In this document: positions 20,357-36,202 of the stretch, piece by piece | How the letters are laid out: each line of letters starts with the position of its first letter | Position numbering within the stretch: the first letter of the stretch is position 1 | DNA from: Chamaecrista fasciculata | Taxonomy: Eukaryota; Streptophyta; Magnoliopsida; Fabales; Fabaceae | DNA length: 64,000 nt | Assembly (NCBI GenBank): GCA_003254925.1 | Contig: QANZ01013303.1 | Location: forward strand, 120,514 to 184,513 | Reading direction: 5' to 3' | Made by a program: the position numbers and the translations under genes | The notes under the pieces: generated by a model | Database searches by the model: none | Seen by the model: the letters and a program-made list of their open reading frames with translations, nothing else | What the model was told of the DNA's origin: nothing

Positions 20357-23300
20357 TGTTCCTACATGGCTCCTATTTTTGTAATTAATTAATTGAGTAC
20401 CTTCATAGCAAGAGCCTGATGTCTTCTAGGCGTAGCCTCCTAGGCGTCGCCTCTAAGGCATAGCCTCCAAGGTGTTGGAGATTGTGCCCTAGGGCCAATC
20501 ATTTTATAAATATGTTTTGAACATATTAATTAATTTATGGAGATAAATTAATGGTTATCATATTATTAGCGTGTTTACTATAATAACAATCCTTGATTAA
20601 TTATATGATAAATAATCTAAAACTGTCCCTAGTCGATCATTCACGTGGGAACGTAAATGAACTAAGACCAGCATGACCTCGGTGTATAGAGATACATGCA
20701 CTAGATGCTTCTCGAGAGCCATGGTGCAATTTTGTAAGGGTTACAAATTGCTGGACCGACCCGGAGAGTCCTGCATGGGTTTAGTCATAAGCGAGCCTCT
20801 CCTGTACACCTGTTATAATAGCCTTAGACCTGAGGTCTTGACTATTCCGGCATTGTAGTTGTCAGACTTTGGCCTAGTCTAACGTTGCCCGTAACAGGGT
20901 AGCCATAAGGGCTAGGTACGGGTTTGGTTGATTGCCGTGCTGAGGAATGTGGTTGACCAAGATGGGATTTTGTCCCTCATTAAGATGAGAGATATTTAAC
21001 TGGGCCCCTCGATGAGTCTGTCCAAGGAATGTGTGGCCACACAAGGAAATGGGACTAACTCAGGAAATCGAGAAAGTTGTGGTTTGGATTTTGGATGACA
21101 TTCCCGTGCCTGATCCATGACCAAAATATCGTGAGACAATAGGAATTATGACAAGGTGGTATTTAGGTTAAATCGTTAAATCGTTAAAGCGATAACTCCC
21201 GTGTTTTGGGTAGTTGTGATGGCTTGCTAGAGTCCGCTCACAACTTGTGAATCATAAAATGATTTGCTGCCAACTTCACGTGAGGCCTGCTGGGTCACAC
21301 ATGAGCAGGATCAAGATGCTAATTTTTGGGACACGAATTAGGGTTAATTCGTGAGTCACTTAGGTGACACAATTTAGGACATAGTTAAATGTCTTAGGAC
21401 ATTAAATCTTGTCTTAAATAAATATCTATGATTGAGGTTTTAAATTTGTTGGACAAATTTAAATTTAAATTAATTGTTAAATAGTTTTACAATTAAAATA
21501 TTAGTGAATAAATAAATTAAATAAGTTTCCTAAAAATTAGGGAATTATTGATTTATTAAATTCACTAAAATTGGGAAATAAAAGGATGAGGGTGGCGCCT
21601 CATTATCTTTGTTTTTATTAATAGAAATTGTTTTTATTAATTAAATAAAGATAAGATAAATATCTTTTGGAAAAGATATAGGATTTGAATTAAAAGATAT
21701 TAAGGTAATTCTTTTATTCAAAATTGTTAGGAATTAGTTATAACTACCTAAGGAGTTTGGGTTGTTATAAAATTCCTCCAAAAACTCCATGAGAATTTCG
21801 CCTACCCCTTTCTTGGGATGGAAGATTTGATCTTGCATTTTAGAGTTTGGGTCTAGGCTAAAGTCGATTTTTATATTTAATTATTAAAGTAATATTTAAA
21901 TTATAAAATCAAAATCTCATGACTCATTCCAACCAATAGGATTTGAGCAAATCAAGATTTGATCCAAGATTTGATCTTGGATAGGTCAAATTCGAAAATT
22001 GGGCTTTATTTTTGAATTATAATATTAAGTTTAATATTATAAATCAAAAGATATTTTGAGATATCTAAAAGATATCCCATATCTTAGAGATATCCTAATT
22101 GGATTAGGATTCCCTAAAACTAGGAATGAGAACACTATAAATAGAGGCACTAGGCGCCTATCTCAGAGATAACTCACAACACAGATCAATTCTTGGTCAG
22201 ACCAAGAATTTCGCCTAGAGCATCTATAGAGAGTGAAAAATCGCCTAGTCCTAATATTATGAGAGTGAGTCGATTTTCTTGAAGAAAGAGAATTGGACCT
22301 GCACCTGATAATATTAGTACTTCCCAATCAATCTTGATAATCAAGAACAGTTCTTGATTATTCAAGAATCATAGATAGAGTTCCCGTATTCACTTGGGAA
22401 GAAGTGAAGGAGGCTAGCACCTAGGCATCTGCCAAACTGCTCGTGTGGATTACTGGTAGAGGAAGGACACTCTGTGGACTTCTCAAAATTCGCGAATACG
22501 ATAAGTCACCGATCAAAACTAGGTAAACATCTTCACTAATCTGGTATAAACATAGTTAGTGGATCCTGGAAGGAATCACAGAGTTAGCTCTTAGTTTTAA
22601 TTGCGTTTTAGTCCAAAATTTTTAAATTCCTTCCGCTGCGCTCCCTCTGTGATTTCCCAACACAAGGCATCGCCTCCAAGGCATATCCTGCAAAGCGTCC
22701 AAGACAAGGAAGCTTCCCCAAGATATCTGAGGCAAACAACCAAGAGGAAGCCTTCAAGGTGTCTAAGAGATGTCCAAGTGTATAAGAGCAAGACACCTTA
22801 TATAGGCTTGACATAGGCCACGTGTCACCCGCAACATCCTTACTTAGACATGGTAGGGATGTTGTGAAGGAAGGGAGACGCCTCCTCCCTCCTTCCCCAG
22901 GAACAATCCTAGGGTGTGGCTTGGTAGGATTGAAGTAAAGGCTTCTTCGTACTTGGTCACGATCGCTTTGAGTATGTAAGGTAATAATTTAGTCTTTAGT
23001 AAATTTAAGTGATGTTCATTTGAGCTCAGACCCTCTTGCCTTGCCTGCCAAGATGCCTACGTCACCTTCCCGCATCAACCCCCTTTGAGTTGACAATTAC
23101 CTTTAGTGTCCACGTCACATTCCCTCATCAGACTCCTGAGTTGACAGTTACCTCATCTCCACTTTCCCGCATCATGTGCCCCATCTCCCCTCATTGCCCA
23201 CTTTCCGTATCTTACGAAACCATATCGCCACGTTCTCCACTTCCCGTATTCTGAGCTTCATGCTCATCACCATCACTCAGCATAACTGCCACAAGCCACC

Positions 23301-23610
23301 CCTATAAATACCCCCTCATTCCTCAGAGTAAGGGTTAATCACTTCTTAGTCTGAAACACCGAGAGATTTCCCATATCCCTTTGAGCTCTTACGAACATAC
23401 TTTTATTTACTTTCGCTTTAAGTTCTCTTGTCTTACCCAGTGCTTATTCTGAGCGCTTTGCTTCTTCCCTATCAAGAACCTCCCAAAGGTTATTCTTTCA
23501 TCTAATTTCGTTATTGTTATTTACTTTGATTATTTTGATCTGTTGTCTTTCTGTTTTTTTTTTTATTGTTGCTCTGGACCTCTAAGTACGAAACACCCGT
23601 TCTTAGAACA
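20357..23610 (+). repeat. 3' LTR of the compound element, interrupted by a solo LTR
   Basis: Runs from TGTTCCTACATGG (20357) to TTAGAACA (23610); about 1.06 kb once the nested solo LTR (20473-22662) and its extra target copy are removed. It has a CCTCCAAGGC short-period repeat, a GCCACGTGTC box near 22817 and a TATA box (TATAAATA at 23303-23310) near the middle of the promoter region. The internal gene fragments lack an RT, so the lineage is unknown. Confidence 0.7.
20473..22662 (+). mobile_element. Solo LTR, 2190 bp, TSD CAAGG (copia-like family)
   Basis: TGTTGG...CCAACA termini, flanked by CAAGG at 20468-20472 and 22663-22667. It has a TATA box (TATAAATAG at 22136-22144) and a CTTCCGCTGCG motif near its end. 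The same LTR family is at 36620-38783. The design recalls large Ty1/copia LTRs, but no coding region is present to prove it. A 61-codon ORF at 20673 is within the LTR and is not a gene. Confidence 0.88.
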
Positions 23611-23615
23611 GAAAC

Positions 23616-23642
23616 TTTCCCCATAGTTTGAGGACCAAAATG
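23616..23642. mobile_element. Right end of the MITE split by the 11-kb insertion
   Basis: Continues the inverted repeat of 12292-12622 (CCCCATAGTTTGAGGACCAAAAT). See the compound element for the logic. Confidence 0.75.
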
Positions 23643-25444
23643 AGTATTTAATCTTCGAATAGAAACAAACGTCTAAACTGGAAAAAAAAAAGACAATGGC
23701 TAAGATGCAATAGAAATAGACAACTAAGATGGAGTAGAAACCAATGGCTAAAATTGAGCTATGTTAGCGGCACATGAGTCACATATAACATTTTCTGTTA
23801 AACTTGAAGGAACAAAACTCCAGATTTCCTAACTGCTCACGGTGGAAACAGCAGGCACCCAGAGTGACACTTTTTGAACGAGTAAACTAGCATTTCGGTC
23901 GTTGGCCAAAAAAAAACTAGCATTTCGGTCCCTGAATTTTATAGGCGGTGACAGATAGGTCCCTGAATGGTGCAAAATTAAAACCCAGTCCCTGAATTTT
24001 GCAAACGTTAGACAGTTAGGTCCCTTCATCAGATTGGGGTTACAAAAAAGCTAACATGGCACTAACGGATGTTGATGTGTCCTGTTATTTACTGACGTGG
24101 CCATATCTGCCACGTCAACATCCATTATTCTAAAAAAAATAGGGGTCACGTGTGTAATTAAATGCCACATTAGCATATACATTAAAAAAAAGGTCTGAGT
24201 TGAGCAATTATGTTCGGGACCCATTCTTATCCCATTATTCTCAATTAACCCTCTTTTTCATCATCTTCATTCATTTTAGTCCCAAATGCTCAAAATAAAA
24301 TTGTGAAGTGTCCCAAAACTCATCCAAACATTCAAATTTAGTCCTTAAAAATATAAAAAACCTAAACTCTAAAACTCTAAACCCCTAAAACTTATATTTT
24401 TTAATCTTCATCTTCATCCAATTTAGTTCTTAAAAATATTAAAAAGCCTAAAATCCTAAAACCCTAAACCCCTAAAACTTAATTTTTTTTTATCTTCATC
24501 TTCATCTTCCCAATTTAACATAAATCTATAATTTTTTTAATCCCTAAACCCCCTAATTTTTTTTTAATCTTCATCTTCATCTTCTTCCTTTTCATCTTCG
24601 TCGATTCATTCATCATCTTCATCGATTCATCATCATCATTCATCATCTTTAGTATAGTAAAAAAAACATCTTTAGTATAGTAAAAAAAACATCTGTAGTA
24701 AAAAAAACATCTTTAGTATACAAAGCACGGGTACTATAGCTAGTTATAGTAAAAAAAAACATCAAAATTAATAGACTACAATAGGGAGCCCAAAAAAGGG
24801 AAAACAAAACACTGTAATATACTCGGAAACACAGGACTTTAGTATAGCCTTTAATAAGCATGAAAGATAAACCATAAAGAAAATCCTATCCCTAAAAGAT
24901 GTAGGGGAAAAGGCAAAGAGATGCCATTGAGAATGCAGGCATTCCTCTCCTGTTTCTGCAAATAGATTAGACCACACATTGCCCCAAAATTTTTCTTTCT
25001 TTCTTTCTTGTTGACAAAACCTTGAAACTGAATCAGGAGAATCTGCTCATAAGATTTTGACGAACCCATGTCTACCAAGAACTCTGAGCTTCAGTATAAA
25101 AATAAATGGGGCATTGTGTCTGAAGTCTGAACAAGAAACGCATGAAACAAAAAGAAAAGCCAAAGTGAACAGCTGTATGGCATTTTTTTTTTTTAAATTT
25201 TTATCACAACCTCAGTTACTGCAATTTCTCTTAATACTTGCTCTACTTGTAAAACTCTTCTTTTTCCTTCTTCTGAAAATTCTGCTTAGTTAAATTTATT
25301 AGTGAGTCTTCACCACCTAGTTTCTGGAATGAATGAACAGCAATGCTTTTTGTTATGCTATGTTTGGCAGCTCAGTTGTTTCAGCAGAAGCCGCAATTAC
25401 AGGCTTGACATGTCAAGAATCAAATTAAAACTAATAATAAACAA
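23643..25444. other. Intergenic DNA with MITE-like debris, no gene seen
   Basis: 23890-24100 has the 'GGTCCCTGAATTTT' repeats typical of degenerate TIR elements, with runs on both strands. 24360-24620 is AAACCCTAAA/CTTCATC-rich simple sequence. 24643-24725 holds four copies of a ~22-base unit (CATCTTTAGTATAGTAAAAA). 24725-24750 reads CACGGGTACTATAGCTAGT, possibly a Helitron 3' end, not proven. Confidence 0.45.
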
Positions 25445-25907
25445 AGGTCCAAACCTCAAATTGGTCCTAAATGTATGGAGTAGATTTCAAATTGGTCCTA
25501 TATGTGTTCATTATTTTTCAAATTGGTCCCAAACTAATTATATTTATCTGGTTTCAAGTTCAAATGTAATAAATCAAGAACTTTGACAAGTAATTTCTCT
25601 ATCCAATTAGAGCCGTTAAGAAATTAGGTCAAATCAAAAATTGAATTTGAATCGCTAGTTATACAGTCAAACAAACGAAGTTAGTCATATCTCTTTCATT
25701 TGAAGTCCAAATATGACGAGTTTAAAACTATGTGTTAATTATTTAAGAGTTCTTTATCTGCAAATGAGGTCAAATTGCGCCCCAGAAATAGGTTCGTTAC
25801 CAATTTGAGAAATTATGAAAACATGTAAGATTAATCGACGCAAATGAAATATTTAGGACCAATTTGAAATCTACCTCATACATTTTGGACTAATTTGTGT
25901 TTTGACC
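25445..25907. mobile_element. TIR element, GGTC...GACC ends, related to 6654-7138
   Basis: Left end GGTCCAAACCTCAAATTGGTCC and right end, inverted, GGTCAAAACACAAATTAGTCC. Internal motifs are shared with 6654-7138. Flanks ATAAACAAA and ATAAATTAA are similar enough for a decayed 9-base target duplication, as in MULEs. Confidence 0.6.
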
Positions 25908-26246
25908 ATAAATTAAAGAACCCAAATCTATATGTCGTGTAAGACTTTGGTCAGAAAGAATTTCAAAATCAAAGAAGCAAAAAAATAGTCAACATGAAAA
26001 AACAAAAAAATGCGTGCAACAATCCACTGTAGGTGAGCAAGAGAGGCAAGCAACAAGACCAAATTAAGTACCCAAAGTTTTTAAATAGTTAAACTTCTGT
26101 AGCTAATGCAAGAGTCATTTAATAAATGTATCATTGGCTCATTGCAGAGAAGCAATGCTTACATAGTCCTTGGCTCTTGTACTACTCAGACACATGAAGA
26201 CTAGGAGAAAAATAAATAAAAGAGACTGCCTCTATGTTTCCGTTCG
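25908..26246. other. Intergenic spacer, nothing recognised
   Basis: AT-rich DNA between a TIR element and the LINE relic; no signal seen. Confidence 0.4.
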
Positions 26247-27290
26247 TTGTTTTACTTTTTAAAGATTTGCGATTTTGGAGCAAATCCAATGCTCACCCCT
26301 GCTGAAACTCTTATTAAGGCTGTTCCTAATGCTACTCCTTCTAACCCAATGTCTTGTTTTAAATTTTCAAAGACTTGCATGGAGTTTGACAGAATTATCT
26401 CAAGATTCTGGTGGGGACAATCTGATTCTCTTGGCGGCCCAGTGTACTAGACTCCCACTAGGTAAGGTCTAGGGAGGGTCAAGATGTATGCAGTCTTACT
26501 CCTATTTTGCAGAGAGGCTGTTTCCAATATTTGAACCCGTGACCTCTTGTTCACCAGGTAGCAACCTTACCGTTGCGTCAAGGCTCACCCTTGGTGGAAA
26601 CAATATGATTAAGAAAGAAAAATTGGTTGAAAGACTTGGAATCTGCTTTCATGCAAAGGCAGATGTTGGAATGGGGTTCAAGGATTTTGAGAATTTCAAT
26701 TTGGCTCATCTTGCAGAGGTTGATAGAGAATCATAATGAATGATGGGTTAGAGTTTTAAAAATGGGTTAATTTCCTAAAATATAATTTGTTGGATGACTT
26801 GCATTGCTTCCTGATCAAGTATTTTGGAAACCCGGGTTCGGATCTATTGACATTAGACCCAAACTCAGATTCAGATTCATAAGATAAAATTTCAAAATCC
26901 TCATTAAACATGAATATTTTGATAATCCATATTGGGGAAGGTTGCCTAGATGATGTGTGGTAGGATAGGTGGGTTCCTACCATTGTTGGGAATTGTCTTA
27001 ACTCTTAATCCAGTTTCTTCTGATTCTAACGATATGCATCGCAAAGTTTCTGATCTTATTGTGACTGATTTTTGAGGCTGGAGCTATTGAATCAATTCCT
27101 CTTTCTTTAACTGTATAACTTGAGATAGATTGATTTTAGCAAAATCTAATGGAAGATACTCATTGAAGACAGATTATAGAGCTTCAATGAAAATACCCTC
27201 TGACAGGGATTTGGTATTTGAATGGGATGAAATACTTAATTTGGAGAGTTTTCTCTGATGTTTTATTTACTAAAGAGGATTTATGAGATC
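26247..27290 (+). mobile_element. Degenerate LINE, C-terminal RT to RNase H/zf-RVT region
   Basis: The plus strand encodes ETLIKAVPNATPSNPMSCFK and FDRIISRFWWG, the RT C-terminus of plant LINEs. After an inserted SINE it goes on with a MIKKEKL and DVGMGFKDFENFNLA block. Further on, pieces such as DRWVPTIVGN and LAKSNGRYSLKTDYR match the zf-RVT region. Stops and frameshifts break it. No poly(A) tail or target duplication was found. Confidence 0.8.
26428..26592 (-). mobile_element. Au-like tRNA-derived SINE inserted in the LINE
   Basis: Reverse complement starts GGTGAGCCTTGACGCAACGG, which holds a pol III A box; a B box (GGTCACGGGTTCAA) follows. The tail reads GACTGCATACATCTTGACCC. An 18-base direct repeat brackets it (26410-26427 and 26593-26610, three mismatches). 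By resemblance it is the widespread angiosperm Au SINE family. Removing it restores the LINE frame around FWWG. Confidence 0.8.
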
Positions 27291-28174
27291 AAAATTAAAA
27301 CCACCAAAAGAATTTAAAGTTGTATAATTAAATCTTGTTTCTCCATAATCTGACACGTAGAAAACTTACGTCCCATTTCAAAAAATTGCGTACCAATGAC
27401 TGAATTACGATCTCAGCACAAAAAAAAAAAGATTTGATGTAAAAAGCCCAATTGGTTTGACTGAATTACAATCTCACCACAAAAAAATTGTTTTTTTTTC
27501 TTTTAATTTTTTTTGTTAAAAAAGAATGAGAAGAGAGAAAGACATGAAATAGATTGTTGTAGCTATCATTAGCTCTGTATCATTGCCCAAAAAAAAAACA
27601 ACTTTGCCTACGCATGAATCACAATCACTTTGCCTACGCATGAATCACAATCACATGCAATGAAAAAAGTGAAAAGAGCATAATAACGACAAAAAAAGTG
27701 AAAAGAGCAAAAACCAAAATGAATAGCATTTAAAACAAAAATGGAAACAAAAAGAAAGGCAGACGGGGCAAAAGAAGCCTACTATTCTAACTGCACCCTA
27801 TTAATCAAAATAATGGCTGAAACGGTGAACTATATGAAAAAAGAACATGATTACATGATTTAACTCATTATCTTTCACAAATTGCAGCATACATCGTTAG
27901 CTACTTTAAACAGATGGAATCCCTCCCACTTCATCCATTTGTTGTTTAAGCTTCGCATTTCTCCTTTACATGGTTCTTTCTTGATAAACAGGTCTCAATG
28001 TGTTGAGGTTGGTTCCTATGGGTTGTCAAAGATGATAGTGCAGGCCTGGCTGTGATCTGAACTATTGAGGTAAGATAGAATTTCGGGTGTGGGTGCCTAT
28101 TCATCCGAAAAAAAAACAACACAAAAAAACCCACTTCACGTTCCCTAGTGTCGCGGAAACTCCTGGTGATAGAT
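27291..28174. other. Intergenic DNA at the 3' end of the kinase gene
   Basis: AT-rich. Tandem CTTTGCCTACGCATGAATCAC at about 27602-27650, and a GTGAAAAGAGCA repeat at 27668-27708. The 3' UTR of the kinase gene (minus strand) lies in 27900-28174. No separate gene seen. Confidence 0.4.
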
Positions 28175-32293
<4,119 letters not shown>

Positions 32294-32560
32294 GATTATT
32301 GATTTGCAACCACAACAATCGAAGCCCTAAATCCCCAAATTTCGAAAGCTCAACAACAACAGCAACAACGAAGAGAAAAACATAAAAAAAAAAACAATTG
32401 AATTTCAGAAGAAGAAGAAGAAGAAGAGAGAGAAATCAAATTTTCTCTCCCCTCTCCCCAGTTTTGCTGCAAACAAAAGGGAAGAAACAAAGAGAGAAAA
32501 CAAAAGAAAACTAAATAGAAAATGGAGCCAAACAACACGAACTTATTTATGAGCCTTTTT
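32294..32560 (-). promoter_or_regulatory. 5' UTR and core promoter region of the SHAGGY-like kinase
   Basis: The minus strand has a CT- and TTC-rich leader (TTCTTCTTCTTCTTC at 32408-32425) before the start codon, and a CATAAATAAG patch near 32540-32550 that may act as a TATA box. Start site not determined. Confidence 0.4.
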
Positions 32561-32625
32561 TTCCTCTAAGACACGCCTTCCATCCACGTGGCATTTTCTT
32601 TTTTTGTTAATTAATTTATAAAATT

Positions 32626-32740
32626 AAAAATTTCAAATTTCCATGGTCAAACGTCCATCAAAATTTGAAGCTCTTTTTTTGTTAGTTGATTAAAATTTCA
32701 AATTTCCATGGTCAAACGTCCATCAAAATCCAATCATTCC
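32626..32740. repeat. Tandem 66-bp period repeat upstream of the kinase
   Basis: AATTTCAAATTTCCATGGTC with CAAACGTCCATCAAAAT occurs at about 32627 and again about 66 bases later. A CCACGTGGC palindrome (G-box-like) lies at 32584-32592, near the possible promoter. Confidence 0.7.
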
Positions 32741-33082
32741 AGCTTCAAATTTTGTACCACAGTCAAACGCAAGATTGTGACCGTTCATTGGTCATCACGA
32801 GGCGTAAATGGTCAAGATCATCAGGTTACGAGGAAGACCCAAGTCTTGTTTGTTTCCTTGGGATTAAACTTTAAATGGTATAGGCAAAAGTATTTTTTAG
32901 TCCTTAAATTTTACATTAAGTATCATTTTTGTTTTTAATTATTTTTCAATCAGTTTTGTTTTTAATATTTCACATTTGGTTAATTTTGTCATTTAATTAA
33001 TTTCTTTAAAAAAATTAATGACAAATTTTATTTTATTTTTCAATTAAGTTAAAATTTAAGTTTATTTTTTTATTAATTTTTA

Positions 33083-34055
33083 GGTAAATTACACTTTGAT
33101 ATCTTGTGATTTAATCAAATTTTACTTTGGTACCCTGTCTGTTCTCAGTTAACACTTTAGAACCCTGAACTTTAATTCCGTTAGAAAAATAACGGAACTT
33201 GCAATTTTGAGACTATTTTTGTAATTTTAACCAACTTTAAGACATAAAAGGCAATTTTGATGCAGGAAAAAGAGGTTAAAATTACTAAAACACTCATAAA
33301 TATTTAAATCTCTTCAAAACAATTCTTAAAAACACAATATTTAAATTTCTCTAAATCCTCTAATTCCACAACATTCATCATGTCTAGTGTGAGATCCTAC
33401 AATTTTAGAGTGTAGTTTTGGAGAAATTAGAGTAGTATTAAGGGTCCTTAGTGTTTTAAATAAACTTTGAAGCTAGTTTTAGGCTAGTATTAGGAGTTTT
33501 TAATTTATAATTTTTAGAAATTAGCAAACTTGATAATTTGATATTTCAATTGTTATAATTCAGATCTACATATTTTGTGGTAAAAACTTGAGAGTAAACT
33601 GAGTTAAAATTTTCGATATGACTTCTTATTCTGATACCGTAATACAACACTTTCGAGTAGGAAATAATAATTGATAAAGATAAAGTTTTCAAAAATAAAT
33701 TGCACATCTAGAACCTACTCATCGCAATGAATCCAACGAAATAAATTTGGTCAAGAAATTATATTTCTAGAATTTTGTGTTTTTAAAAACTATTTTGATG
33801 ATATTTAAATATTTTTTGGTGTTTTAAAATTTCAGCCTTTTTCTTGCATTAAAAATGCCTTTTATCCCCTTATAGTTAAAATTATGAAATAACTCCAAAA
33901 ATGCCAAGTTCTGTTAGTTTTCTAACAGAATTAAAGTTCAGTGTACCAAAGCATCAACGAAGAATACCACGGGATATTAGAATGTCACTTTTTAAACTAC
34001 ATGATACCAAAGTGGAATATGGCCAAACCACAGGCTACCAAAGTGTAATTTACCC
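33083..34055. mobile_element. MULE-type TIR element (973 bp), related to 35774-36202
   Basis: Ends GGTAAATTACACTTTGATA and, inverted, GGGTAAATTACACTTTGGTA. Flanks TAATTTTTA and TTAATTTTA look like a decayed 9-base target duplication. The long interior has no coding region. The end sequence is shared with 35774-36202, so both belong to one family. Confidence 0.65.
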
Positions 34056-34849
34056 TTAATTTTATATTACATATCATTAGCTACGTAAAATACATTAGCT
34101 AAAGTAAGATATAATCTGTTTACTTATTGACAAATAAAATATATGCTTAAAGTATATATCAATTTTATTTGTCTTAAAAAATTAGACAAAAAAATATTTG
34201 AGGTAAAATAAATTAAAATGAACTCCAAGCTAATAATTTTCTTCTAAAAATATAATACCTTCTAATTATTTTTAAAAATATTTTATTCGAGTTAAAAATA
34301 TAAATTTAACTTATTTTGATTTTAAAAAGTCACTTTATAAATTGGTCAAGTATATTTCATTACTTATTATACTATACAAATAATAAATACAATGACATTT
34401 CGAAATTCTTTTTCTGTTTAACTAAAAAATTAAAAAAACATATACATAATAAAAGCATTACTTAAAAAATTGACATGACTGAACTAAAACTACTATAACA
34501 TAAATGGTCATAAAAGCAAATCATAAAAGGAATTACTTGAATGCAACTTTACCTCTAAAAAGTAGCTTAATAACTTTGCACATAAATATTAAAACTGATA
34601 CAATTTTCATATAGCTATTGTCCATAAAGCAAAATCATATATTTTTTTGAATACCTACAGCAAACTCAAGTTTTTCTCCATTTATATATTTATTAAAAAA
34701 ATTCTTAATTTGAATTTACTTTAAAAGTTTTTCTATCTTTATATTTTCTTTATCAAAAGTAAAAAAATGGACTTATAAACTCATACACGAACCTTAATAG
34801 ATCTTGATACAATATACAATATATATAAAATTTAGAGAGTCACGACTAG
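34056..34849. other. AT-rich intergenic DNA, no gene seen
   Basis: Very high A/T content with many A and T runs; no ORF or repeat boundary recognised. Confidence 0.4.
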
Positions 34850-35290
34850 GATGGCAACAGGTGGGTATCCGCTCATTTTATTACTATCCGTATTCGTATT
34901 CGTTCATTCTTTTCAATATCTGTATCATATCCATATCCGATATCCGATGAGTACTCTAAATATTCGGAATACCCTAAAATAATAGATATAGGATAGGATA
35001 TCCTGATTCAAAAATCGGATATATCCGTATCTGATACCCAATATCTGTTAATTAAAACATATTAATCAAAAATATAATAAAAAATGTATAAAATATAATA
35101 AAATATTTATATTATAGAGTATCGGATATCGAGTACCCTAACTATCCATTCATTTCGGACGGATACCGGATAGTTGACTTTTTACTTTTCAATACCCGTA
35201 CCCTATCTGATATCCGATATCCGACGAATATCAGATATTTTTTACGGGTGAATACTATCCTAAATATCCATCCAAATTGTTATCGATAGT
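34850..35290. repeat. Palindrome-rich repeat with CGGATATCCG-type motifs (hAT-like?)
   Basis: Dense repeats of TATCCGATATCCG and GGGTATCCG on both strands, for example at 34865-34960 and 35160-35235. The outer parts (GGATGGCAACAGGTGGGTAT and GGATGGATATTTAGG inverted) point to a TIR element, but ends and target duplication are not clean. Similar hAT-type MITEs occur in many plants. Confidence 0.4.
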
Positions 35291-35773
35291 CATGACTTGT
35301 AATGTGAGCCAATGGGTGGAAGTGAGTTCTCTCACGAAAATGTGACTTTATACAAATCTATCCAAACAACGAAATAGGAAATCAATCAAATTAAAAAATA
35401 AACATCATTATTATGTGTTGTTTGACGGGTATGATCTAAGAAAAACTGAGCAAAAATAAATAAATAAAGAGTGTACAAAGTTTTAAATCAATATCTATCA
35501 CACCATTTGATTGTAGACAATTATACTAATATTCAGGCAAAAAAAAAAAAAGACAATTATACTAAAATGGAAACAATCTCTAAAAAGCACAAATCAATTC
35601 CATTAATCAAATCAATTCCCTATAAAAGATAAAATCCATTTATTTAGAAAATTTTTCGCTTTTGGAATGTTAATGAATTTGAACTTTGGCAATTTATTTC
35701 ACAAATATATTGACATACAATGTCACCTAAAGTAGAAATCAGACATTAATGATAGTTGTAAACATAATTATTA
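35291..35773. other. AT-rich intergenic DNA, no gene seen
   Basis: Nothing recognised beyond poly-A runs near 35540. Confidence 0.35.
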
Positions 35774-36202
35774 GGGTAAATTACACTTTGGTACCCTGTA
35801 GTTTGACCCTATTTCACTTTATTACCCTGTAGTTTGAAACTTGACACTTTGGTACCCTGTGGTATTCTCCATTAACACTTTGGTACCCTTTGGGGTTATT
35901 TTGTAATTTTAACCACAACAAATTTTACTAAAATTACATATTGACCCCAAATTTTTTTAAAAGTTTTCATTTTAGTACCTAAATAATATGTATCCAGGGA
36001 CCTATTTGTAATTTTTGTAAATTTTTTGGGGTCAATATGTAATTTTTGAAAAATTTGTTATGGTTAAAATTACAAAATAACCCCAAAGGGTACCAAATCG
36101 TTAATGGAGAATACCACAGGGTACCAAAGTGTCAAGTTTCAAACCACATGGTACCAAAGTGAAATAGGATCAAACCACAGGGTACCAAAGTGTAATTTAC
36201 CC
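35774..36202. mobile_element. MULE-type MITE, 429 bp, long TIRs, TSD TAATTATTA
   Basis: GGGTAAATTACACTTTGGTA at left and its complement at right; the inverted similarity continues for about 170 bases with few mismatches. TAATTATTA flanks both sides (35765-35773 and 36203-36211), a perfect 9-base duplication. No coding region. Confidence 0.88.

Larger units (their letters stand above)
12623..23610 (+). mobile_element. 11-kb LTR-bounded compound retroelement, TSD GAAAC
   Basis: The left boundary is TGTTCTTACATGG (12623) and the right boundary is TTAGAACA (23610), so the element is TG...CA with matching short inverted termini. GAAAC flanks both sides (12618-12622 and 23611-23615), and a MITE is continuous across the two junctions. 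The left LTR is reduced to about 114 bases; the right LTR is complete but holds a solo LTR. A polypurine tract precedes the right LTR. No gag or pol was found inside, so it is non-autonomous or heavily rearranged. It carries a palindromic gene pair, Helitron ends, a plastid fragment and a tandem array. Which of these came with the insertion and which came later is not known. Confidence 0.75.

Noticed and set aside
20673..20858. 61-codon ORF (MTSVYRDTCTR...)
   Set aside because: It lies in the solo LTR and matches LTR sequence also present at 36810-37000, where the frame is changed.
24722..24750. CACGGGTACTATAGCTAGT as a Helitron 3' end
   Set aside because: The upstream hairpin half is not present, and no 5' end could be matched.
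24649..25078. Overlapping minus-strand ORFs of 69-75 codons
   Set aside because: They are hydrophobic chance frames from T/A-rich DNA with simple repeats; no conserved motif or splice partner seen.
26520..26592. tRNA gene on the minus strand
   Set aside because: A and B boxes are present but there is no cloverleaf or acceptor stem; a SINE explains them with its duplicated flanks.
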